From Paenibacillus fonticola DSM 21315 (GTDB lineage: Bacteria; Bacillota; Bacilli; Paenibacillales; Paenibacillaceae), in contig NZ_KB907253.1 of the NCBI RefSeq assembly GCF_000381905.1, positions 145,659 to 209,658 on the forward strand: 64,000 bases of DNA. The letters run 5' to 3'. Position numbers and translations under genes: made by a program. Position 1 is the stretch's first letter. Each line of letters starts with the position of its first letter. Of the stretch, positions 52,856-61,200 are shown piece after piece. Under the pieces are notes generated by a model that saw only the letters and a program-made list of their open reading frames with translations, searched no databases and was not told where the DNA came from.

Positions 52856-54238
52856 ATGCTCATGTACTTTTTCGAGATAAGGCAGCTGGAGGATATATCA
52901 AGAGGGTATTTTGAAATTATTGAAGATTACTTTAAAGGAATCTATCAACCCGGTGTAGATAAATTCTTTCAAGCAGAGAAGATAGGTTTCTTTCAAACTG
53001 CAGCTCAGACTATTTTAGCAAGTTTAGACGATTTGGAAGAGGATCTAACTGAATTTTGGAAGAAGAATAAAAGTAAAGTTATAGAACTAACATCTAAGAC
53101 GGATTTTTTTAAGGTTATTTATTGCGGTAGTCCATCCCCATTAGATGGAGTTGACTTTATAAAACGAACAGCACTTTATATTGATTCATTATTAATTGAG
53201 GATCCATTAAGTTTTTTACTAAGAACTAAGCAAGTTGCTACAGATAATGCCTATTTAAATCAATTAATTAAACACTCTTTTAATCTTTTAGATTTAAAAA
53301 GGCTTTTTTTTGGTGATGGTAATATACCATTATTAATAATTTTTCCTAGTTTGATAGATGACGAGGAGAAGAAAAAGGTCAGAGGTGTTATAGAAAAAAG
53401 TGGAGATGAATATTTTAGATTGCTTTTCGAAAGAGATTTTTTAGACACTGAAGACATCTTTGATTATTTATCAGAAATGAAAGATGTTGATCAATTGTTA
53501 ACAACAATAAAAGAACCTAGTATTTTGTTTCCAGATATCCTGGATAAAAAAGAACGACTTATAGAAATGTATGAGGATATTAGGGAGTCTTGGCAATATA
53601 AAGACTTTTCTTTAGGGAGTTCATTAGGCTATAAAATTTATGGGCAATTTCTAAATTTAGGAACGCAGGTATTCCAAGCACATGAGCTATCTTCGCAAAT
53701 TTCTTTTGATAAGAAGGAATACTGGAACTTATACAAATGGGATATTAACCAAGCACAAGGTATGAATCCGGACTTAGATAGTACAATATTAAATGCTGTT
53801 CAACTAGAAGAATTTCGTTGGTTAGAAAATTTGGACATTGACAAAATAAATCTAGTAAGGAATCAGGAGGAATTATCTAATATTCGAAGTGTTATAAGAA
53901 AGAATATAAATATTACTGTAAATGGAGTGAATGAGGAGAAAGTTAAAGAACAAGCAATGAAAAATATGGAGAAGGCATTAATAGAACATTCAAAAAGACT
54001 AGATGATTATACAGAAAAGCTAAAAAAGAAAATACCTATTGATACATTGGCCGTTGTTGTTGGAACTATGACAAGTATACCAGCATCTTTATCGTTATTA
54101 CCTGTGGCTGGAGCGATTTCAACTATTTATGGAATATATGATTATTTTATTAATACTAGACAAACTATATTGGGTAAAAAACAGATCCAAAATAGTTTAA
54201 TGGGGGTATTATTCGATGCAAACCAAAATAGTATATGA
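52856..54238 (+). CDS. Protein of unknown function with C-terminal hydrophobic segment
   Basis: 460 residues, ATG 52856 after AAAGGG. It is rich in Lys, Glu, Asp, Ile and Leu, mostly predicted helical. The C-terminal 70 residues include a long hydrophobic stretch (about residues 397-432, LAVVVGTMTSIPASLSLLPVAGAISTIYG) that could form one or two membrane helices, preceded by a Lys/Glu-rich coiled-coil-like helix (residues 355-392). I recognise no family. It overlaps the next gene by 23 bases, so the two should work together. Its AT-rich codon use differs from everything before 52,490, which suggests transfer. Confidence 0.75.
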   Translation: MLMYFFEIRQLEDISRGYFEIIEDYFKGIYQPGVDKFFQAEKIGFFQTAAQTILASLDDLEEDLTEFWKKNKSKVIELTSKTDFFKVIYCGSPSPLDGVDFIKRTALYIDSLLIEDPLSFLLRTKQVATDNAYLNQLIKHSFNLLDLKRLFFGDGNIPLLIIFPSLIDDEEKKKVRGVIEKSGDEYFRLLFERDFLDTEDIFDYLSEMKDVDQLLTTIKEPSILFPDILDKKERLIEMYEDIRESWQYKDFSLGSSLGYKIYGQFLNLGTQVFQAHELSSQISFDKKEYWNLYKWDINQAQGMNPDLDSTILNAVQLEEFRWLENLDIDKINLVRNQEELSNIRSVIRKNINITVNGVNEEKVKEQAMKNMEKALIEHSKRLDDYTEKLKKKIPIDTLAVVVGTMTSIPASLSLLPVAGAISTIYGIYDYFINTRQTILGKKQIQNSLMGVLFDANQNSI

Positions 54239-55112
54239 TGCTGAAGAATTTGAACTTAGTTTAAAGGCTTATTTAAGTTATATATCGAGAAAAATGAAAA
54301 AAGATGAAAGTTATTCGCCACATCCATTAGTTAGGGCTATGGTAAATGCTGTTGATGGCGCTAAGAATACTGGGAAACCAGGACGATATATGGGGATGTC
54401 GGGAGATGCGAATCAGTATTCAGACAATCAAGAGAGAAAAACAATAATATGTATTATAGAGATGCATCGTGATAATACAATGACTATTTTGGATATTCAG
54501 GACTTATCTCTTCAAAAATCAATTCCAATTAAAGTAGCGTCATATATTTTTTTGTTGTCTATTAAATTTGATAAATATGAAGGTGACTATATAGGTGTCA
54601 ATGAGTTTATTGACACTGTTAATAGAACTATCCCTCAACTAAATATTATTAGATTTAAAAATGATGAGTGGAAAGAAGCTCGGGATTATCTAGTAAAAAA
54701 CTTAAACACTATAAATATACCGCTTGAAATGAAAAAGGATTACGAAAAAGATTTCATGAGTATTAAGGGAGATACTGAGTGGGAGGATTATCCACCTAGA
54801 GTAAGGTCAACTATAGCTACAATATGGATGGATGATAAGTATCAGGAGCTGTACAGGGATGGGGTTATGAATATAGTAAATGTCTTCCTAGATGAGAAAT
54901 ACTTAAAAACAACCATGTTAAATAGCATCTTAATGATACTCTACGGTCCTTCTTCTAAGTATTTTGAGGATGTTTTAGAATGGAATTTATTTACTGATCT
55001 AAATATGAATAATACTATATCTAAAACTAGCACTAAGATAGGTAGAAATCAGCCATGCCCATGTGATTCGGGGAAAAAGTTCAAAAAATGCTGTGGAAGT
55101 TTAATAAAATAG
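54216..55112 (+). CDS. SEC-C motif protein of unknown function
   Basis: 298 residues starting at ATG 54216, inside the preceding gene. The last 25 residues form a SEC-C zinc motif: KIGRNQPCPCDSGKKFKKCC, with Cys281, Cys283, Cys292 and Cys293. This motif also ends SecA, where it binds zinc and SecB or ribosomes. The rest (YLSYISRKMKKDESYSPHPLVRAM..., IDTVNRTIPQLNIIRFKN) has no family I recognise. Many phage-defence and mobile-island proteins carry such terminal SEC-C motifs. It is AT-rich in codon use and coupled to the previous gene. Confidence 0.8.
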   Translation: MQTKIVYDAEEFELSLKAYLSYISRKMKKDESYSPHPLVRAMVNAVDGAKNTGKPGRYMGMSGDANQYSDNQERKTIICIIEMHRDNTMTILDIQDLSLQKSIPIKVASYIFLLSIKFDKYEGDYIGVNEFIDTVNRTIPQLNIIRFKNDEWKEARDYLVKNLNTINIPLEMKKDYEKDFMSIKGDTEWEDYPPRVRSTIATIWMDDKYQELYRDGVMNIVNVFLDEKYLKTTMLNSILMILYGPSSKYFEDVLEWNLFTDLNMNNTISKTSTKIGRNQPCPCDSGKKFKKCCGSLIK

Positions 55113-55524
55113 AAATTCGAGTTCAAACGGGATACATTTGCAAGTAATAGATATCAGGGGCTAGGCCCCTGATATGCGGACTATTGAATTAAATTAAGAG
55201 CTTACTGTAACGCAACATTTTTACCTGGCGCTGTCTGGAACCGGTGGAAAGACATACGATGCCGAACTTTTAACGGTTATCCATTTTCTCGTTCGGTGAC
55301 CTGAAAGTCTGTGTTCCCTGTTTGCTTCCCTTAATGAAAATTATTCTTTCTAACTAGTTAGCGAGTTTTGCATAACTATCATGTTGTTAATAACTAATTA
55401 CCGCGCTTCTTTCCATTCTGGATGACAAGCTTGGTGTAAGCAAACAGCTTGTTTTTCCTTAATACATACAAGTCATCTTGTCGTTATTTTCGTCATAATG
55501 ACAAGCCCAAAGTTGCATTCCCAA
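55113..55524. other. Gap with a hairpin but no gene
   Basis: An 11-base perfect stem at 55151-55175 (ATATCAGGGGC, TAG, GCCCCTGATAT) follows the SEC-C gene but lacks a T run. A weaker hairpin ACAAGCT/AGCTTGT followed by TTTTT ends near 55,458. No gene is seen in the remainder. Confidence 0.45.
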
Positions 55525-55799
55525 CTAACTTTTCGCGTTGCTCATGACTTCGATCATCAAGTGGGCTCCAAGCCTGACCCATGGAGAAAAGCAGCTTCGA
55601 CATGCATGCTATCTATACTGTCACATAGATCAAAATATTCCTCAAGCTCACGAAACACATCCTTACCCAATCGGTTTCGCCATTGTTCCGTTTGTGCCGC
55701 CACTTGTCGGCATAGGGGACGATAATCAGGATGAGAGGGTATAATCGTCTCCTCGGGATGAAGTTGCCCGCGGTAAAATGCTTCTAGAATAGATTCCAT
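55525..55799 (-). pseudogene. Broken DUF6809-like small gene
   Basis: Starts ATG 55799 with GGGAGG and reads MESILEAFYRGQLHPEETIIPSHPDYRPLCRQV, a DUF6809-type N-terminus. It ends early after FLHGSGLEPT. One base further in another frame the same strand continues GAHLMIEVMSNAKS to a TAG at 55525-55527, which is the normal family C-terminus (..GxxLGAxLMIEV). A single-base deletion near 55,570 therefore interrupts it. Function of the family is unknown. Confidence 0.65.
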
Positions 55800-55937
55800 G
55801 TTTATCCTCCCATAAATGTAATCGCATCGCTTGAATGAGATTCTTGCACATGGTAGGATATTTAAACAGTCTGCTTATTCAGCGATTGCGCTTAGGAAGT
55901 AGCGATGTTCTTCTCGGGACTCACGCTGCTTCCTTCT

Positions 55938-56117
55938 TTATTTATGGAGATCATAATACACCTTCTCAATCCCTTTACGCACAATATCTGAACGTGTCAT
56001 ATTTAGCTTCTCAGTGCAAGCATCTAGTTTGCTCAAGATTGCCTGATCGACACGTATCTTAATCGTTTGGCTTTTGGGATTGTCAGATGGAGGACGCCCC
56101 ATCTTTTTGGACGACAT
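55938..56117 (-). CDS. Ribbon-helix-helix (CopG-like) small regulator
   Basis: 59 residues from ATG 56117 with AAGGTGAAG as ribosome site. The start MSSKKMGRPPSDNP is basic. Residues 17-25 (QTIKIRVDQ) form the DNA-binding strand, followed by helices (AILSKLDACTEKL and TRSDIVRKGIEKVY). That is a classic RHH/CopG arrangement. Its promoter region carries a perfect 45-base palindrome 11 bases upstream of the start codon, most likely its own operator. Confidence 0.78.
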   Translation of the reverse strand: MSSKKMGRPPSDNPKSQTIKIRVDQAILSKLDACTEKLNMTRSDIVRKGIEKVYYDLHK

Positions 56118-56128
56118 CGCTTCACCTT

Positions 56129-56173
56129 ACTTTTTGTGTCCACAATAATTTTATTATTGTGGACACAAAAAGT
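56129..56173. repeat. Perfect 45-base palindrome (two 21-base arms, 3-base centre)
   Basis: Arm 56129-56149 begins ACTTTTTGTGTCCACAATAA; arm 56153-56173 is its exact inverse; the centre is TTT. It lies directly upstream of the RHH gene. It could be the RHH operator, covering the promoter. As RNA it would form a very strong hairpin in the gene's leader if transcription starts upstream of it. No T run follows on either strand, so a terminator role is unlikely. Confidence 0.85.
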
Positions 56174-56431
56174 CAATCCAATCCTTGTAGAACTGTCCAC
56201 GCCTTTTCTCGGGAGGTAGTATTATCACACGAGGTTGCTGTCTCGTGTTTTAGCAAGCATTGAATTTGGCTTGCCAAGTTCGCTTGTTAAGTGCCTTATC
56301 TCTAATACCCATACTTCTTTTTTTTTAACGATTGATGAGTACATGATGAGTACCTATATAGTATATATCTTTCTAGGCATCACAAAATCAGAAACTTAGT
56401 AAGACCAATAATCTCCTATTGAATATATTGC
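56174..56431. other. AT-rich gap
   Basis: No gene, with only short palindromic words. I see no feature to support here apart from long T runs near 56,330. Confidence 0.4.
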
Positions 56432-56560
56432 TTATATACCTTCACCAATTGGCGTCAAAAGTTTTAAAATCGCAGGATACATTAATTCTTCTTGTGGCAG
56501 TAATAAGTAAATCGGTTCATGGATATCTCCCAAAATGATGAGTGAATCAAGAATGCAGTA
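56432..56560 (-). pseudogene. Possible remnant of a coding sequence
   Basis: A minus-strand frame open between two stops reads YCILDSLIILGDIHEPIYLL... and ends LKLLTPIGEGI at TAA 56434-56432. It has protein-like composition but no start codon or ribosome site. It may be the tail of a gene whose beginning was lost. Low confidence. Confidence 0.25.
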
Positions 56561-56620
56561 TTACGCAGACTATGACCAATAGATCGTATGACTCACTTCA
56601 GCATGAGGCTCTCGCACTGT

Positions 56621-56643
56621 ATCATAACCATATATGGTATGAT
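56621..56643 (+). promoter_or_regulatory. Candidate promoter/operator of the membrane protein-Shedu-SEC-C cluster
   Basis: ATCATAACCATA and TATGGTATGAT form an inverted repeat with one bulged base. Its right end is a TATGAT (56638-56643) of -10 type, 38 bases before the first gene. The -35 is weak (CACTGT, 17 bases away), which is consistent with a controlled promoter. Confidence 0.4.
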
Positions 56644-56680
56644 ATTACAGAGACCGTCATCTGAAAAGGGAGTTGTTTCT

Positions 56681-57367
56681 TTGAATAATTGGATACTGTT
56701 TATTATCACCATCATTATTTTCTGTATTGGATTAGTTCGAAGTATCTACGATTATTATAATGTGTTAAAGAGGAACAACTTTTCCTTTGATTACATTAAT
56801 AACTTTAGAAAATTTGGTTCCCAACTTGTTGAACAAGAACACTTTGATTCTGAAAATTACCAATGGTTAATGATGAATTCATCCAAAATGCAAACAATGA
56901 TGGGGAGTTATGGGATTGCCTCCTCCTATAAGCCTCCTTTCGCTAATTTTATGTACAACAATTATCAACTGGTCGTAAATGGGATAAGAGAAATAAAAGA
57001 TAACTTTCAAAGAGCAGCGGGTAGCTACGGACTAAGCTTTGAAAAACGTTGGGTAATAGAATCCATTAATATAGTTGATGATGCGCTTCTTACGTTTGTA
57101 GGAGCGATTGGTGATGTTTTAGATGAAGCGAAAAAGGATTTGAAAAATCCGCTTATTTGGTTACGCGAAGGGGTTCGATTTATCGTAACAAGCCCAATCT
57201 CACTGATGTACTGGTCTGGGTTAATGAAATATAGGACGTATAATGTAATATCCAATAACCTCTTTGTTAAATTCCTTTCATTTCTTATTGGCATTATTGG
57301 TTTCGTTAGTTCAATTGTTACAATCGTCACCGGCTATACGCCATTTAAATCTATTATTGGATTCTAG
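56681..57367 (+). CDS. Membrane protein of unknown function with two terminal helices
   Basis: About 228 residues from TTG 56681, with AAAGGGAG at 56665-56672; the longer frame from 56588 lacks a site. TM1 is at the very start (NNWILFIITIIIFCIGLV) and TM2 at the end (FLSFLIGIIGFVSSIVTIV). The middle 150 residues are soluble, with aromatic and Asn-rich stretches such as NYQWLMMNSSKMQTMMGSYG and IVDDALLTFVGAIGDVLDEAKK. I know no family. It ends 41 bases before the Shedu-like gene in the same direction. Confidence 0.7.
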   Translation: MNNWILFIITIIIFCIGLVRSIYDYYNVLKRNNFSFDYINNFRKFGSQLVEQEHFDSENYQWLMMNSSKMQTMMGSYGIASSYKPPFANFMYNNYQLVVNGIREIKDNFQRAAGSYGLSFEKRWVIESINIVDDALLTFVGAIGDVLDEAKKDLKNPLIWLREGVRFIVTSPISLMYWSGLMKYRTYNVISNNLFVKFLSFLIGIIGFVSSIVTIVTGYTPFKSIIGF

Positions 57368-57408
57368 TCTAATCGCCATTAATAATTGGAAATTAAGGAT
57401 AGCCATTT

Positions 57409-58212
57409 ATGTTTCTTAAGGAGGACGAGTATGTCACTTTTGAGCGAAACTATACAACAATTACTAACGAGGAAAGTTTACTATGGGGAGAAATGGAGGA
57501 ACAAGAAAAGAGGGAGCTAGGAAACTTTCGGAAGCGAAATCTTTTCTTAAAATATCCGAAAGCGGTACGTCATTATTTAAGCTTATTTCCAAATCACTAC
57601 CTAGACGTTATGGAGTTGCGAGATGAAACTAGACTTCAAAATCTAACGGAACAGTTTTTTCTTCAAATAGACAATCCAAAGGCGAATGAACTTTCTATTA
57701 TGAAATATATAAAGAAGCTTATTTTATTATTGCTTCATTGTTTAAGGATTATAATTTTGGACACCACGAAGCATACATATTTCCAGAGTTTCTGCTTGGA
57801 AATACTTATCGAGTAGACTATCTATTGATTGGAAGAAATTCAGGTGGTTATGAATTTGTACTCATTGAACATCCTTATAAGGATATTACAACGAAAAGTG
57901 GAGTTTTGGGCATCGCATTTCGTAAGGGTATAAAACAGATTGACGATTGGAAAAGGTATCTTGTTCCTAATTTCCTGACACTTGAAGGAACTTTTTTAAA
58001 ATATAAAAATCCCAAACTAGACCTTTCCCGTGAATTTATCAAACTCGATATAACTCGTACTCATTATGGTTATTGCCGGGCGACGTCGTCATTTTGACGA
58101 TAATACATACTGGATTAAAGGAAATAAAAGGGGGAATGAGGAGGTTAATCTACTTCATTATGACAATCTATACAATTATGCGGTGGATATTATAGGGAAG
58201 TCAACATATTAA
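57409..58212 (+). pseudogene. Shedu/DUF4263-like nuclease gene interrupted by two compensating frameshifts
   Basis: Starts ATG 57409 (AAGGATA upstream). Frame 1 covers LLWGEMEEQEKRELGNF...YLDVMELRDETRLQNL. Near 57,712 homology-like sequence switches frame: EAYFIIASLFKDYNFGHHEA then LLGNTYRVDYLLIGRNSGGYEF, the DUF4263 core with Asp and VLIEHP, and FRKGIKQIDDWKRYL. Near 58,060-58,070 it returns to the first frame: IAGRRRHFDDNTYWIK... to TAA 58210-58212. Read through, it would give about 267 residues, normal for a small Shedu-type protein. Shedu proteins (SduA) act in phage defence through a PD-(D/E)XK-type domain. It could be a true pseudogene or a pair of sequence errors. Confidence 0.72.
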
Positions 58213-58258
58213 GACGATATCAGTAGTCTAAAAACTTTTTCAAATTGGAGGGTTTGAG

Positions 58259-61200
58259 GTGAAGATCGGGAGGAATGAACCGTGCTACTGTGGTAGTGGC
58301 AAGAAGTATAAAAAATGTTGCCTGGGAATAAATGAGACTAATATTGAAAAAATAAGCTTGGGATCCTCAATTTATGGGGAGAATTTTCGTTTCTTAGAAA
58401 TGAAGATCAATGAATTAAAGCCTATTTTTGAACAGTATAATTTTGAGGATTTAGTAAAAGCAGTTTTTTGTATCAATATAGATTTAAATAATCGTTCGGC
58501 AATTGAAAATGCACTAGCACTTAATGGATGTTTAATACAACATGATAATTTCGGGCATAAAAACATAGATAACTATGCAGATTTCACTGATTTTTTCAGT
58601 GAAGTTTCAAAAGTTCTTACTGTCACTAGCTATGATGATTACACTATTGAAGATTTCGGAGAAGTGAAGTTCTATTATAATAAAAGAGCATATAGCGTAA
58701 TTCTAGGAACAGGACATGAACAAGTTTTTGGGGCTATTCAATTTTTGCCTGAATTGGCGAGGATTCTGAAAAAAGAGGATATGTTAAAAGGGGTATTGGA
58801 ATACTCATCAAATATGATCGAATATTTCAAAGGTGATAACGTTTCCAATAATCAAGTAGAAGTAAGATATTTATTACCCTTAGAGCATTTATTCCAATCT
58901 GTGAAAGATTATTTTAATTCGAATTTCCTTAATTCAGTAAACGAAGATGTGATTTGCTTCTTTATGAAGGAAACATCAATCATAGAAAAAACGCACTTTT
59001 TAAATAAGTTCGGAAAATTATACCCCTTATTTAATACATCCATAATAGTTGATTTTTATAGTTTGTTGCTTAAACAAGCAACGCAGGCCCAAATTATTGA
59101 TCATGTTAATCTTACAATTTTAGATTTTATTGAAGAGTTTTGCAGACTACAAGATAGACAGTATCCCCAAATACTTTTCCCTGTTTCTACTTCCAAGAAT
59201 GTGGGGGGGACATCGAAAAAGCCACATATGTTTTTAGCTTTAGCCCAAAGATCTGCTATTCTTGCTATAAATTCAGATCAATTTGAAACCCAAGAGTTAG
59301 ATAAAGAACTAAAAAGGATTTATGGACTACATCAGCAAGGTAAATTGGATTTTGTTGAAGTGGTCAAAGAAAAAAATAGTGATGGTTTTAGAGGAGTCAC
59401 TATTTCAAAAGATACTAAACTCTCAGTAATATTATTCAATAGTTTTACTGATATTACGGGATACTCCTTTCAGTTTGGCGAGAGAAACCCAAAGTATTTT
59501 ACTTGTTCCGCAATTGATATGATCTATCTAATTGGTTTTATGGATGATATTGATGAGTTAGGTCTTTACTTAACTCAGGATAGAGAGCAAGAATATGAAC
59601 AAATCTTTGGGTTCGGAGGAAAAGCCACACATTTTATATCATGGAAGCAAATGAACCATATGTTTTCTAAAGGTGCTATTTCTTATGGAATGATTAGTCT
59701 AATGCCAGGGACAACGGATGAATACGTATGGGATCACTTTAAAAATAATTTAAAAAATTATCCGTGGGGAATTGATGATTTTATGTTTTGCAATCCCTTG
59801 GTTTGGGAAACAAAACCGTTGGACGAGGGATATTACCAGTATGTAAATAAACTCTCCAAAGGCTTTGGCGGCTTTGGAAAAAAATATCTTAATAATTGCT
59901 TCGTTTTTTTTGTACATAACGTCGATTTTTTAAAAGAATCCGAATTTTCTAATAAAGAAATGGACTTAATTAATCTAGTCGATGATTTAAATTTTCGAAA
60001 AATTCAGAGATATTATAAGTGGTTTGAAGAAAATAATTTTTTCAACAATCGCTTTATTCAATTAATGTATATGCCAATACTATATGCAAAGAGTGTAGAT
60101 CATAGTGGTTTTACAAATGATGATGAGCGACTTTATGTTTATAGCGATTTATATATTGGAGAGAAAGAAATAATTATCAGGTATTCAGTTAATGCAGAAA
60201 AATTATATCAAGATATTGAATGCTCGCAAAATAGGAATGTTGAAACAAAATACTTTTTAGAGTTACTCCAACCTTTGGAACTCTATATACCTAAGGAATA
60301 TACGATGTTAAAGAGAAAATTAGAAAGCGAAATGGATTTGCCTAAAGAAGTTGGGGTACTATCTATTGAATTAGATTATTATTGGTCGGATAAAAGTATT
60401 GGGTTAAATGTACCCGATAAGGCTTTTCAGGATTCAAGAAAAATTATTGCGGAAATTTGTCTATCAAAAGGTATTAATCAAGGTGTGTATGAGGGTAAAG
60501 AAGCAACAAAAATTATTCGAACAATGCAGGCTGAATTAATTAGCTTTTTTGAAGAAAAAGTAAGGATGTTTGAACAGAACGATTTGCATCAAAAATTATT
60601 AAGTCTATATGCAAATAGTGTCCATGATATAAATATTCATAAGAAGCGATATAATAGCTTCCAAGATGTCGAAAGAGAAGTGCAAGAAGAAGTACGAGAA
60701 AAAATAATTAAAATGCGTGAAGAAGAAAGACACCATTTACGAGTTATTCAATATCTATTAGAAACAAATTTGAGCATTGTTCGGGACGATAATAATCCAG
60801 TAAGTCATTGTAATAGTTCGGATATTGATTTTTTACTTGCATTTTCTAATTGGTTGGTAGTACTACAGGATAATGCTGATATTTGTTACAACAGTGAAAG
60901 GAGCCACAAAATTGAAGTGGACTCTGAATACCTAGTGAATGTACTTGAAGTTGAATCAATCTCTGAGTTTGAAAGAATAGTTGGCAAAAGAGTATATGAA
61001 AATAATGATTATAGTATCAGAGGAGATGAAGAAGATACATCTTTTTTGCAGCAAGTTATAGATAAATTTAAAGTGGATACCAAGGTTGACTTTAAGAATC
61101 TTATGTCTCTTATTGAGTATTTGCAGTTGTCATTCATGGAAAAAGTGTTTGTTGAATGCATGCCGAATGTATTTGTATTAGATATATCTGATCTTATAAA

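Noticed and set aside
55151..55175. Terminator after the SEC-C gene
   Set aside because: The stem is perfect but the following bases (GCGGACTATT) are not T-rich, so it was kept only as a hairpin.
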